DNA of 44,551 nt from Chloroflexota bacterium (GCA_011523515.1 WTGO01000125.1:1-44551), one strand, 5' to 3'. Shown: positions 22,858-32,035, counted from the stretch's first letter. The notes: generated by a model not told the origin, from the letters alone. Numbers and translations: made by a program.

Positions 22858-24096
22858 ATGATAAACCTGGACCAACTGCCGCAGAGGGCCGAAAAGAATA
22901 TCTCGGTGCGGGTGAAGAGCGCCGCTGAACGCGCCGTGCGTCAGGGCCATCCCTGGGTCTTTGAAGACTCGATCATCAAGCAAAGCCATTTGGGCAACGG
23001 CGGCGATTTGGCCGTCATCTACGACCGCGCAGACAACAACTTTTTGGCGGTTGGGCTCTACGATCCGCTGTCGCCAATACGTATCAAAGTGCTGCAATCG
23101 CTGCAGCCGATTCGCATCAATCAGGGCTTCTTTGCGGACAAGCTGCGAGCGGCGCAATCCAAGCGACAGCCACTTATAAACACAGAGACGACCGGCTTCC
23201 GCCTTGTTTATGGGGAGAGCGATGGCTTTCCCGCGCTGATCATCGACCGCTACGGCAATACGCTGGTGCTCAAGCTGTACACCACGGCCTGGATTCCGCA
23301 TTTGAAGGCGCTGATCCAGGCGCTGCAGGAGACGGTCATATTTGATGATCTCGTGCTGCGCTTGAGCCGCGCGCTGCAATCCGACCGTCTGAATGTCGCC
23401 CGGCTCTATGGCTTGGGCGACGGCCAGCAGTTAATCGGCGATAACCCCTCGGGCGAGGTGGAATTCGTGGAAAACGGCCTGCTGTTTCAGGCTGATGTAA
23501 AGGCGGGGCACAAGACCGGCTTCTTTTTCGATCAGCGCGACAACCGCAGCAAGGCGCGCGAGCTGGCCAAGGGGCGGCGCGTTTTGGACGTCTTCTCGTA
23601 CACCGGCGGCTTCGCGGTATACGCTTTAGCAGGTGGCGCACGCTCGGTAACAGCGCTGGATGTCAGCGAGCCGGCGCTGGAGACTTTGAGGCTCAATGTC
23701 GACAATAACGGCTTCTCGGTTGATCAGGTCGATGTCATCGCCGCTGACGCCTTCGAGGGCCTGAGGGGACTAATCGCCGCCAAGCGCAAGTTCAACATGG
23801 TCATCGTGGACCCGCCCGCTTTCGCCAACAGCCGCGCCAGTATGCGCAATGCGGTGCTGGCTTACCGGCGGCTGGTCGAGATGGCGCTGCGCCTGCTGGC
23901 GAAGGACGGGGTGCTGGTGATGGCCTCCTGCTCCAGCCGCATCAATGCCGACATGTTCTATCAGCTGGTGACGCGCACGGCGGCGGTGGCTGGCTTTCAG
24001 CTGGATGTGCTGGAGAAGACCTCGCACGCGCTGGATCATCCGATCGCCTTCGCCGAGGCGGAGTACCTCAAGGCGATTTTCGCGAGGGTACACTGA
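22858..24096 (+). CDS. RlmI-type 23S rRNA cytosine methyltransferase
   Basis: SAM-dependent methyltransferase with an N-terminal PUA domain (VRVKSAAERAVRQGHPWVFE), a middle EEHEE-like domain (GFRLVYGESDGFPALIIDRY) and a Rossmann fold: HKTGFFFDQRDNR, VLDVFSYTGGF (motif I), VIVDPPAFA (motif IV) and MASCSS. The Cys in the last motif is the expected position for m5C methylation. About 412 residues from the ATG at 22858; GTG 22843 and TTG 22828 are in-frame alternatives and no start has an ideal ribosome site. RlmI acts on C1962 in E. coli; the same target is assumed. Confidence 0.88.
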   Translation: MINLDQLPQRAEKNISVRVKSAAERAVRQGHPWVFEDSIIKQSHLGNGGDLAVIYDRADNNFLAVGLYDPLSPIRIKVLQSLQPIRINQGFFADKLRAAQSKRQPLINTETTGFRLVYGESDGFPALIIDRYGNTLVLKLYTTAWIPHLKALIQALQETVIFDDLVLRLSRALQSDRLNVARLYGLGDGQQLIGDNPSGEVEFVENGLLFQADVKAGHKTGFFFDQRDNRSKARELAKGRRVLDVFSYTGGFAVYALAGGARSVTALDVSEPALETLRLNVDNNGFSVDQVDVIAADAFEGLRGLIAAKRKFNMVIVDPPAFANSRASMRNAVLAYRRLVEMALRLLAKDGVLVMASCSSRINADMFYQLVTRTAAVAGFQLDVLEKTSHALDHPIAFAEAEYLKAIFARVH

Positions 24097-24143
24097 TTAT
24101 CATACTGTAGAAGTCACTGAATCACGGTTATCAAGGATGGCAC

Positions 24144-25418
24144 ATGTCCGAAGTACTCTCGAGCGAAATTCTCAACAAGTTGTTCGAATTGTCGGATTCT
24201 GATGAACGCATTCTGGCACGTGCAGAAGACGAAACCGTCGAATACAAGCAGTCGTTTTCGTTCGGCGACAAGCTCATGATAACAATTGCTGGCTTCGCAA
24301 ACAACCGGGGCGGCTTCATTATACATGGTGTCGAAGATGGCACCCGAAAGCTGTTAGGACTCACCGACACAAAAGTGCGAAACTTTAAACGCTTTGATCT
24401 TGCAGAAGCGACACAAAGGTTAACCGACAGATTTGCGCCCAATATCACCATTCAAATGCTCGTGCACGAATTCGCCGAGCTTAAACTTGGAGTCACTTAT
24501 GTCAGCGAGAGTAAGGAGAAGCCAGTAGTTGCGAAGAGCAATGGCAGAGACATTCGTGAGGGCGATATCTATTATAGCTACGGCGCGATGCGAACTCGCA
24601 TAAAGTACGCGGAACTTCGGAATATATTTGATGAAGTTGTGCGGCGCAAAGTTGCGCAACTATTTGAGCACGTTGACTTAATTTCGAAGATAGGCGTGGA
24701 AAATGCAGCAATCATGGACTCGATTGATGGTAGTGTGTTCGGACCATCGGTAAAGAGTTTCGTGATTAGTGAAGACATTCTCGATCAACTGAAATTCGTG
24801 AAGGAAGGCGAATTCACTGAGACGGAAGGCGCACCCGCGTTGAAGCTCGTTGGGAATCTACAGACTTACGACTCTGATTCAAGAGTGGAAGTGCCTACGC
24901 GTATCTCCGAGGAGGGCATTTATTCCGCATTTCTCAAACAGGAGTCAGTGACCAGTCCGCTAGAGTACATTGAAGCATGTTGCGATCAATTATCTCCTTA
25001 CTTTCCCATATATTATTACGCACGACAGGCGGGCCTAGATCGCAGTTCGCTTCGCAAGAAGGTCGAGCAAGTGACAGATGCGAGAAGCCACACAAAGAAT
25101 GAAATCTTAAAGCGAATTGACGGCGAGACCAGGCTCCAGGAACGACATAGCGAAACCAAGACGAACGCCCACCAATTTCGAAACAAGTACAGGCAAGATC
25201 TCATTACGGAAAACGACATCACAGTTGATTTCGGTCTTTCAGCGTATCTAATTTCTGCAATTCGAACTCTAACGTATGACGAGATAAAGACAAGCCATGT
25301 ATTGAAGATTCTATTGAACCTGTTTGAGAACCGTGTACTCTTGAAAGATATCCAGTTTTCAAATCTGCGAAAGGCCATATGTCATATTGATTTTGCCATA
25401 AACCAATTTGACGAGTAA
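24144..25418 (+). CDS. AlbA_2 (Schlafen-type) domain protein in an A+T-rich island
   Basis: 424 residues. The N-terminal 150 residues carry the AlbA_2 pattern: ETVEYKQSFSFG (about 29-40), AGFANNRGGFIIHGVEDG (about 49-66) and a late GDIYYSYGAMRTR. Such domains bind or cut nucleic acid and occur in regulators and defence proteins. The remaining 270 residues show no motif; they include an acidic loop and, near 290, ACCDQLSPYFPIYYYARQAG, possibly a winged-helix-like segment. AAGGATGG precedes the ATG. Base and codon use (AAA, ATT, AGA, TTA common) differ sharply from both neighbours, which points to horizontal gain. Confidence 0.8.
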   Translation: MSEVLSSEILNKLFELSDSDERILARAEDETVEYKQSFSFGDKLMITIAGFANNRGGFIIHGVEDGTRKLLGLTDTKVRNFKRFDLAEATQRLTDRFAPNITIQMLVHEFAELKLGVTYVSESKEKPVVAKSNGRDIREGDIYYSYGAMRTRIKYAELRNIFDEVVRRKVAQLFEHVDLISKIGVENAAIMDSIDGSVFGPSVKSFVISEDILDQLKFVKEGEFTETEGAPALKLVGNLQTYDSDSRVEVPTRISEEGIYSAFLKQESVTSPLEYIEACCDQLSPYFPIYYYARQAGLDRSSLRKKVEQVTDARSHTKNEILKRIDGETRLQERHSETKTNAHQFRNKYRQDLITENDITVDFGLSAYLISAIRTLTYDEIKTSHVLKILLNLFENRVLLKDIQFSNLRKAICHIDFAINQFDE

Positions 25419-25436
25419 TTGTGTAGGAAGTGAGCC

Positions 25437-26171
25437 CTACTGCGAGTCGCGGCGCATCAAGCTGAAGCTCTGGCCGGTGGGTCCGGTCGGGGGCTGCGTC
25501 GCCAGAAAGAGCGCCAGCGGCACGACATCGGCCGGCTGCTTGAACCACTCGAGGCTGAGCGCCGAATCGGCCGGGCGCTCCGCTTCCGACAGGATGTCGG
25601 TATCGACCAAGCCGGGAATCAGCTCGTTAACGCAGATGCCGTAGTCGCGCAGCTCGGTCGCCAGGTTGCGCACCAGCATCCAGACGGCGGCTTTTGAGGC
25701 GCTATAAGCTGAGCCGGCGCCGCCATCGCGGTGTCCCATGCCTGAGCCGGTCACGATAATATGACCGCCCTTGGTCTTGAGATCGGGGATGGCGTATTTG
25801 CAAGTGTAATAGACGCCCAGCAGGTTGACGCGCAGCGTGTTTTCCCAGGCGTCGATATCCCCCGCTTCGACCGAGCGACGCTCGAAGTTGCCGCCAGCGT
25901 TGGCGATGACGATATCGACGGGACCGTAGCGCGCGCGGGTCTCAGCGTACAGGTTTTGCACATCGCCCGGACGGGTGACATCGCAGCTTACGGCAGTGGC
26001 CTGGCCGCCTGCGTCCTGAATCGCTCCAATCGTCTGATCGAGCTGGGTCTGGGTGCGGGCAGCGCAGACGACTCTGGCGCCCTGCTCGGCGAAACCGATG
26101 GCGATACCGCGCCCGATGCCGCGTCCGGCGCCGGTGATGACCACGATTTTGGACTCCAGTTGCTGGCTCAT
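25437..26171 (-). CDS. Short-chain dehydrogenase/reductase
   Basis: NAD(P)-dependent oxidoreductase, 244 residues. Cofactor motif TGAGRGIG (13-20), NAG (91-93) and catalytic Y156/K160 in YSASK, with S143 in TGSG. CAARTQTQ after strand 2 suggests NADP preference (R39). Substrate unknown. A strong GGAGGGGG site precedes the ATG. It lies 13 bases after murJ on the same strand, so the two are probably co-transcribed. Confidence 0.9.
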   Translation of the reverse strand: MSQQLESKIVVITGAGRGIGRGIAIGFAEQGARVVCAARTQTQLDQTIGAIQDAGGQATAVSCDVTRPGDVQNLYAETRARYGPVDIVIANAGGNFERRSVEAGDIDAWENTLRVNLLGVYYTCKYAIPDLKTKGGHIIVTGSGMGHRDGGAGSAYSASKAAVWMLVRNLATELRDYGICVNELIPGLVDTDILSEAERPADSALSLEWFKQPADVVPLALFLATQPPTGPTGQSFSLMRRDSQ

Positions 26172-26184
26172 CGCACCCCCTCCA

Positions 26185-27822
26185 CTAGCGCGTCAGGAGC
26201 TTCAGCGCCCGCCGCAGCAGGGGCGCGAGCAAATAGCGCGTCTCGCTGACATCGAAAATGTAGCCGCCGCCGAAGAAGATCAGCGCGGCGACAAGGCAGC
26301 CGCTCAGCGCCAACAGCGCGCCATCGGCAGGCGCGGCGCTTCTGAGTATGACGAGGGCGCCGGCCATCAGCAGAGACAGTACCAGACTGCCGCCGGCGCT
26401 GATCAAAACTGCGCGGTCATGTTTGCTCGCCGACGAGCCGGTTTCCGCCAGGCGGCGCCGCAAAAGCCACCAGAGCGCCAGCGCTTCGACGATTGTGGTC
26501 AACGCGTTGGCCAGCGCCAGACCGGCGAAAGCGCCGCGGGCCAGACTCTCCGCATCGCCGATGAATTGGATGAAAATCAGGTTGAGCACGATATTGCTAA
26601 GCATGGCGGCGGTGCCGGCGATGACCGGTGTCCGGGTGTCTTCCAGCGCATAAAAAGCGCGCGAAAGGACTTCCAGCAGCGCAAAGCCCGCGATGCCAAT
26701 GGCGTAGAAGCTCAGCGCCCAAGCCACGGCTTGCGTGCTTTCCTCGGTCCAGGCGCCGCGCTGCAAGAAGCCGACCAGGGGCTCGCCCAGCACAATGAGC
26801 AGCGCCGATGCCGGAAAGGCCAAATACAACACGTTGCGCATGGCGCGGGCCAGGCGGTCCTTGAAGCCAGTGTAATCGCCCTTGGCTCGCAGCGCCGCCA
26901 GCGTAGGAAACACGGCCGAAGCCTGGCTCTGGCCGATCACGCCCAGCACAAAAAAACAGAGCATGAAGGCGTAACGAATGGCGACCACGCTACCGTCGAC
27001 CATAGCGCTGGCGAAGCGGATATTGACATAGAAGTTCAATTGCACCACGGCCAGGCCAAAGACGCGCGGTCCCATCAGACGGACCACGTCGAGCACGCCG
27101 GGGATTCGCAGCGAGAGCAAGATGCGCAGGCGGGCGCGGATCTTGAACAAACCGGGCAGCTGCACCAGCAGGTGCAGGACGGCGCTTAAGACGGCGCCGT
27201 AAGCCAGGCCCATGACATTGAGGCCGCCGACCTGGCCCATGTCCGGGTGCGGCGGCAGCGCGGGCGCAATGACGAGCGCGCCGATGATGATACCGATATT
27301 GTTCATGCTGATCGCGATGGCCGGCAGCCAGAAGGCGGCATAAGACTGCAGAATGCCCATGACCAAGCCGCTGATGCTGAAAATGAGCGGCGTGATCATC
27401 ATCAGGCGCACCATCTCCACCATGAGCTGCTGCTGCTCCGGCGGGCGTTCGATATAGAGCAGGTGGCTGACCAATATAGGCGCGAGACCGGCCACCAGCA
27501 GGCCGAATAGGGCGGCAGTCGCCGCGGACAGCGTCATGACCGCGCTGGCGAGGCGCCAGGCCTGGTCGAGGTCGCGCTCGCGAATGCGGGCGAACACGGG
27601 GATGAATGAGGAGCCGAGCGCGCCACCCGCGACCAGCACGAAGACCGTCTCCGGCAGTTGTTGGGCGGCGGCGAAGGTATCGTTGGCGGCGCCGGTGCCG
27701 AATTGCGCGCCGACTACCGCGATGCGAACTAGTCCCAGCAAACCGCTGGCCAGGAAGCCGACCAGCACGATCAGCGCCTTTGCGATAATCTGGCGATTGT
27801 CCAGCGCTTGGTTGGCGCCCAT
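26185..27822 (-). CDS. murJ: Lipid II flippase MurJ
   Basis: Polytopic MviN/MurJ protein that moves lipid II across the membrane for peptidoglycan synthesis. 545 residues from the ATG at 27822 (MGANQALDNRQ). About 14 hydrophobic helices. Family features: GLLGLVRIAVVGAQFG in helix 1-2, FVLVAGGALGSSFIPVFAR, and GYILFGEPLV-like VLGEPLVGFLQRGAW. The frame continues upstream to 27906, but that part overlaps the rplI promoter and is not typical, so the shorter start is chosen. Confidence 0.92.
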   Translation of the reverse strand: MGANQALDNRQIIAKALIVLVGFLASGLLGLVRIAVVGAQFGTGAANDTFAAAQQLPETVFVLVAGGALGSSFIPVFARIRERDLDQAWRLASAVMTLSAATAALFGLLVAGLAPILVSHLLYIERPPEQQQLMVEMVRLMMITPLIFSISGLVMGILQSYAAFWLPAIAISMNNIGIIIGALVIAPALPPHPDMGQVGGLNVMGLAYGAVLSAVLHLLVQLPGLFKIRARLRILLSLRIPGVLDVVRLMGPRVFGLAVVQLNFYVNIRFASAMVDGSVVAIRYAFMLCFFVLGVIGQSQASAVFPTLAALRAKGDYTGFKDRLARAMRNVLYLAFPASALLIVLGEPLVGFLQRGAWTEESTQAVAWALSFYAIGIAGFALLEVLSRAFYALEDTRTPVIAGTAAMLSNIVLNLIFIQFIGDAESLARGAFAGLALANALTTIVEALALWWLLRRRLAETGSSASKHDRAVLISAGGSLVLSLLMAGALVILRSAAPADGALLALSGCLVAALIFFGGGYIFDVSETRYLLAPLLRRALKLLTR

Positions 27823-27862
27823 ATTTCCGCCTGCTCCCGCCGCAGCGGCGCAGTATTGCCAC

Positions 27863-27890
27863 TTGGCAGCGCCGCCGACATCCCTATAAT
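27863..27890 (+). promoter_or_regulatory. Sigma-70-type promoter upstream of rplI
   Basis: TTGGCA (27863-27868), 16-base spacer, TATAAT (27885-27890). A perfect -10 with a 5-of-6 -35, about 70 bases before the rplI ATG. It lies in the murJ/rplI divergent gap. Confidence 0.55.
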
Positions 27891-27958
27891 ATACGGGTTC
27901 AGTCAATAGAAAACGCTCTGCGAGACGCAGTTACAGCGGTATACGTGAGGAATGACAG

Positions 27959-28594
27959 ATGCAAGTTATTTTGCTACAGGACTTGTATAAGCATGGGGTC
28001 GCCGGCGAGGTGGTCAAGGTGGCGGACGGTTTCGCCCGCAACTATTTGATCCCGCGCAAAATGGCCGTGCAAGCCACGCAGTCGGCCCTGCGGCGAACCG
28101 AAACCATTCGCGAGAATGTCGAGGCGCGCAAGGCGCAGTACAACAATATGCTGAATGATCTGGCGCGCCAGATCGACGGCCGGGAGCTAATCTTCGGGCG
28201 ACGCGCTGCCTCTACGGGCAAGCTCTTCGGCTCCGTGACCACTCAGGAGATTGCCGACGAACTGGACCGCGTCACCAGCGTGGACATCAACCGGCGGCGC
28301 ATCAGCCAGCAGTCTCTGCGCGAAGTCGGGACGCATCATGTCGCTGTCCGCCTGGGCAATGAGCTGTCGCCGTCGCTCACGATCACGATAGTACCGGAAG
28401 ACGAACTGCCGGAATTCCTGGCGGCCCGTGAACGCGGCGAGCAGGTCAGCGCGGAAGACATCATGTCGGAGGGCTTCCGATACGCCGGACCGGCTGAAGA
28501 GGCCAGCGAAAGCGCGACTGAAGAGACCGAGGATCTGGACGACGCGATTGCGGAAGCCGTCGCGAAAGTGGATGCCGCGCCCGTATCCGAGTAA
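27959..28594 (+). CDS. rplI: Ribosomal protein L9 with acidic extension
   Basis: bL9 of the large subunit. 211 residues, against about 150 usually. The N-domain MQVILLQDLYKHGVAGEVV with GFARNYLIP is diagnostic. A connecting helix (about 45-78) leads to the C-domain (LFGSVTTQEIADEL to LTITIVPE, about 88-145). The extra 65 residues are acidic and Ser/Thr/Ala-rich (EEASESATEETEDLDD). GAGGA seven bases before the ATG. Confidence 0.95.
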   Translation: MQVILLQDLYKHGVAGEVVKVADGFARNYLIPRKMAVQATQSALRRTETIRENVEARKAQYNNMLNDLARQIDGRELIFGRRAASTGKLFGSVTTQEIADELDRVTSVDINRRRISQQSLREVGTHHVAVRLGNELSPSLTITIVPEDELPEFLAARERGEQVSAEDIMSEGFRYAGPAEEASESATEETEDLDDAIAEAVAKVDAAPVSE

Positions 28595-28640
28595 TCGGGC
28601 TTAATAACACGTTTAACGTCCACCATACGACTACGATTGC

Positions 28641-28683
28641 ATAACCCCGTTGCATTCAGGTTATACTGGACAGGCGGGGTTAT
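28641..28683. promoter_or_regulatory. Inverted repeat enclosing a -10-like box, upstream of the RodZ-like gene
   Basis: ATAACCCCG (28641-28649) and CGGGGTTAT (28675-28683) are perfect 9-base inverted repeats around a 25-base loop that contains TATACT (28662-28667). On RNA it could form a long hairpin ending rplI transcription (TTATTTC follows). On DNA it could be an operator around the promoter of the next gene. Confidence 0.4.
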
Positions 28684-28699
28684 TTCATTGAGGCAATAG

Positions 28700-29857
28700 A
28701 TGGACGCCTACTCGCTCGGGCAGTACCTGCGGGAAGCGCGCGAAGCCAAAGAGATCGAAATCGAGGATGTGGTCGCCAAGCTGCGGATTCGGCAGCCGGT
28801 CCTGGATGCTTTTGAAGCGGGCGAATTCGAAATCCACGGCGTGCCCGAGATTCAGATACGCGGTCTGCTGCGCATTTACGCGCGCTTTCTGGAACTGGAT
28901 GAAGACCATGTCCTGCTGCTCTACGACCAGATGCGTCTGGCGCAAGAGAAGGGCCGCCGGGGCCGGCGCGGCCGCAGACGTCGTCCCGAGCCGGTTGAAG
29001 AACCCTTCAGTTCGACGCAGCCTTTACAGGAGATCGAGCTGGTGGACAGGCGGTCGGCCGGCTGCCGCGGTGTGCTGCGCGTACTCTTCCTTCTGCTGCT
29101 CTCGGCGGCTGCGGTCGCGGTGATCGCCTTCGTGACCCTGGAGCTGGCAGGTATCGAACTGGGCGCTGAGCCGGAAACGGCAACCGAAGCGCCTGAGGTT
29201 GCGCCGTCGGCTACGGCGGGATCACCCGCCACGGAGGCGCCGGAAGCGACCGTCGCCTTCGCCGCAAATCGAACGCAGTATTCGGGCAGCGGCATCTTGA
29301 TCAGTCTGCTGCTGACGCAACGCAGCTGGCTCAGCCTGGAAGTTGACGGCGCCGAAGTTTACGTCGGCATCGCCGCGGCCGAGACCTTGATCGAATACAG
29401 CGCGGAGAGCGAGGTGCTGCTCTCGGCGAGCAACGCGCTGGCGCTCGACCTCATCTGGAACGGGCAGCGGCAGGGGCAGATCGGCGAGCGTGGTCAGCGA
29501 GTGGACATTCGCTTCACGGCGGATACGGCGGTCGTCAGCTTGGGGCCGGCCAGCGACCTGGCCAGCGAGACGCCGACGGAGGCAGTAGTTGTGGAAGTGG
29601 TCGTTGAACCAGTCGGACAGGCGGTTGAGCAGGATGGTGAAGCGTCGCCGACACTGATAATCGAAGCGACGCTGGCGCCTACGGTGACGCCGTTCGCTAC
29701 TGACCCGCCGACGGCTCAGCCGACCGTGACGCCGCTGCCGACCGAGGTCGTCATTCCGACCGCGACAGCGACCGCGACCGAGCTGCCGGATCCCACCGCG
29801 ATTCTGCCGCCTCGTATAACGCAGGTGGGCTTGCCGCCGACGAAGGCGGGTGCGTGA
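28700..29857 (+). CDS. RodZ-like membrane-anchored helix-turn-helix protein
   Basis: 385 residues. A cytoplasmic HTH_25 domain (LGQYLREAREAKEIEIEDV to ARFLELDED, about 5-70), an Arg/Gly-rich basic linker (84-97), one membrane helix (about 125-150), an extracytoplasmic DUF4115-like beta domain (about 198-282, SWLSLEVDGAEVYVG) and a long Pro/Thr/Ala tail. In rods RodZ links MreB to the wall; here no mreB is visible, so the role is inferred. GAGG six bases before the ATG. The stop overlaps the GTG of the following broken gene. Confidence 0.8.
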   Translation: MDAYSLGQYLREAREAKEIEIEDVVAKLRIRQPVLDAFEAGEFEIHGVPEIQIRGLLRIYARFLELDEDHVLLLYDQMRLAQEKGRRGRRGRRRRPEPVEEPFSSTQPLQEIELVDRRSAGCRGVLRVLFLLLLSAAAVAVIAFVTLELAGIELGAEPETATEAPEVAPSATAGSPATEAPEATVAFAANRTQYSGSGILISLLLTQRSWLSLEVDGAEVYVGIAAAETLIEYSAESEVLLSASNALALDLIWNGQRQGQIGERGQRVDIRFTADTAVVSLGPASDLASETPTEAVVVEVVVEPVGQAVEQDGEASPTLIIEATLAPTVTPFATDPPTAQPTVTPLPTEVVIPTATATATELPDPTAILPPRITQVGLPPTKAGA

Positions 29858-30512
29858 TTAGGAATAAGTACCGAATAGACTTTGACTTTGACGCGTTTGA
29901 ATCAGAGGTGTACGGCGCGGCGCGTGTGAAGTTTACAGGCCTTCACAGGGGAATGAGCAGTGATACGTTCTACAGCTTCAACTTTTGCACCGCAGATGCT
30001 TATATTGTTGTCTTTACGCAAGAAGGATTGGAGAACACTGTTCGCAGAGAAAGGCAGTACACGAACGCTATCGGATCGTACCGTATGAAGACCTTAAGAA
30101 CTATTTTCGCTATGCGCCGGAATCGTCTTATTTCATAAGTCCTGGTCTCGACACTGAGTTTGCCAGGCTATTTGAGAAGGCGAACGATATGCTGATGTTA
30201 TTCGATACGAAAATTTCCGAGTACTTACGGGACCCAGCCATTGATGATAATGAGGTTTTCGATTTTCTATACGATCCAATGTGTGCGCAGATTCGGAGTA
30301 CATTAAAGAAAGTCTTGCGGCGACTTGACCGAGAAGGCAGGTTTGAGTTTTCGAATAGCCGCGCGGATATACACAATGGTTTGCTACACTCTGCACCTAC
30401 GGATGACTGGCCGGGACCATTCTACGACCTCAACCCGCCCGAGTCTTGTCGGCGATACAAGGCCGCCAAAGTCGCTTACCGGCAAGTGCGCAAGAAAATC
30501 TGGGGATACTGA
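29854..30512 (+). pseudogene. A+T-rich unknown gene split by a frameshift
   Basis: Two overlapping frames seem to be one gene. The first (29854-30138, GTG start overlapping the RodZ-like stop) reads sensibly as far as about 30085 (EVYGAARVKFTGLHRG, FYSFNFCTADAYIVVFTQEG). The second becomes sensible from about 30075 (PYEDLKNYFRYAPESSYFIS, then LDTEFARLFEKANDMLML) and ends at 30512. A one-base change near 30040-30085 would join them into about 219 residues. No slippery run is visible, so mutation or sequencing error is more likely than programmed shifting. Codon use is clearly unlike the neighbours. No function recognised. Confidence 0.5.
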
Positions 30513-30561
30513 ACCTATTCCTCGGATTCGCAAGCCAATTGGGACAGAAGGAAAGAACGGT

Positions 30562-32016
30562 TTGACAATTTCAAGTCTTGGTCGACGCGACAAGTACTAC
30601 CTGCTCAGCCTGGGCTGCGCCAAGAACACGGTCGACAGCGAGAGCATGGCGCAGATCCTGAACACGCAGGGCATGCGCGGCGTCGGCGATCCCGAAGCGG
30701 CCGAAGTCCTGATCGTCAATACCTGCGGCTTCATCAACGCCGCCAAAGAAGAATCGGTCGCGGCGCTGCGCGAGCTGGTGGAGATCAAGCGCGGCGACCA
30801 GATGGTGATTGCGGCCGGCTGCCTGTCGCAGCGCTACGGCGATACGCTGGTGCAGGAGGTGCCCGGGCTGGACGGCGTCATCGGCACGCGGCGCTGGATG
30901 GATATCTTCGACCTCATCACGCGCCTGCGAAAGCGCAAGCACCCGGCCCCACTCTATCACCTGCCGGACGAAGCTAAAGTCGTAGGGCTGGATGAGCGCG
31001 GCGTCTTGCGCGCCAGTGTCCAGGGCGCGTCGGCGTATCTGAAGATCGCCGATGGCTGCCGGCGGCCCTGCGCCTTTTGCGCCATTCCGCGTATCAAGGG
31101 CACGGCAGTTAGCCGACCGCTGGAGTCGATCGTGGCCGAAGCCGTTAGACTGCAAGAGTTGGGCCTGCGCGAGGTCATGCTGATCGCGCAGGACAGCACC
31201 GACTACGGTTACGATTTGGGCATGAAGGACGGCCTGGCGCAATTGCTGGACGACATCGTGGCTGCCGCGCCCGATATCCCGTGGCTGCGCATCATGTACG
31301 CCTATCCCGGTTACGTGACGCCGCGACTGATCAAGACCATGGCCCGGCACGAGCAGATTTTGCCCTACCTGGATATCCCGTTGCAGCATGGGCATCGCGA
31401 GACGCTGAAGCGGATGAAACGACCGGCCAAAGTCGAGTGGGTTTACGACACCATCGGCCAGCTGCGCGAGGCCATGCCGGAGTTGGCTGTTCGCACCACC
31501 TTTATCGTCGGCTACCCCGGCGAAACCGAGGAAGAGTTCCAGGGGCTGCTGCAGATGGTAAGCGACCTGGAGTTCGACCGCGTGGGCGCGTTTCAGTACA
31601 GCTACGAGCTGGGTACCCCAAGCGCCACGCTGCCGAATCATGTCGACGACACAGTCAAAGCGGAACGTTACCAGCGCTTGATGGAGTTGCAGAGCGGCAT
31701 CAGTTTGAAGAAGAATCAAGCTCTGATTGGCAAGACGCTGGACGTATTGGTCGAAGGGCATGGCGCGGGCGAGGATGAAAGCGGCGCTGACACCGGCGAT
31801 GTCATCAGCCTGGGCCGCAGCTACCGCGACGCGCCGGAGATTGACGGCTACATTCTGGTTGAAGGCGAACTGCCGCTTGGCGAGATCGTGCCGGTGCGCA
31901 TAACCGGCGCCACTACTTACGATCTGCTGGCGACGGTCGATACGGCAGCGCCCTTCGTGATCGAAAGCGGCCGAGTTTACGGCGCGGGGATGATTAACGT
32001 TCGCGACTTGGGCTGA
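30562..32016 (+). CDS. rimO: Ribosomal protein S12 methylthiotransferase RimO
   Basis: Radical-SAM enzyme that adds a methylthio group to an Asp of S12. 484 residues from a TTG at 30562 (AGGA nine bases upstream). The UPF0004 domain has LLSLGCAKNTVDSE, VNTCGFI and AAGCLSQRYG, giving three cluster Cys. The radical SAM site is CRRPCAFC (C166, C170, C173). GYPGETEEEFQ and a C-terminal TRAM domain (about 405-480) follow. The SLGCAKN and DGCRRPC signatures separate it from MiaB. Confidence 0.93.
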   Translation: MTISSLGRRDKYYLLSLGCAKNTVDSESMAQILNTQGMRGVGDPEAAEVLIVNTCGFINAAKEESVAALRELVEIKRGDQMVIAAGCLSQRYGDTLVQEVPGLDGVIGTRRWMDIFDLITRLRKRKHPAPLYHLPDEAKVVGLDERGVLRASVQGASAYLKIADGCRRPCAFCAIPRIKGTAVSRPLESIVAEAVRLQELGLREVMLIAQDSTDYGYDLGMKDGLAQLLDDIVAAAPDIPWLRIMYAYPGYVTPRLIKTMARHEQILPYLDIPLQHGHRETLKRMKRPAKVEWVYDTIGQLREAMPELAVRTTFIVGYPGETEEEFQGLLQMVSDLEFDRVGAFQYSYELGTPSATLPNHVDDTVKAERYQRLMELQSGISLKKNQALIGKTLDVLVEGHGAGEDESGADTGDVISLGRSYRDAPEIDGYILVEGELPLGEIVPVRITGATTYDLLATVDTAAPFVIESGRVYGAGMINVRDLG

Positions 32017-32035
32017 GCCAATCGCTCAGCAAGTC
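32005..32035. terminator. Hairpin between convergent rimO and methyltransferase genes
   Basis: GACTT-GG-GCTGAGC (32005-32018), loop CAATC, then GCTCAGC-AAGTC (32024-32035): 12 paired bases with a 2-base bulge. It overlaps both stop codons in a 9-base convergent gap. Likely a shared bidirectional terminator, although no long T-run follows. Confidence 0.45.

Noticed and set aside
25423..25440. GTAGG/CCTAC dyad between convergent genes
   Set aside because: Only five pairs and no T-run; too weak to call a terminator.
26053..27189. 378-codon + strand frame
   Set aside because: Antisense to murJ and the SDR gene; low-complexity Gln/Arg/His product.
30571..31761. 396-codon open frame antisense to rimO
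   Set aside because: Mirror frame of rimO; His/Gln/Asp-rich composition without any domain.
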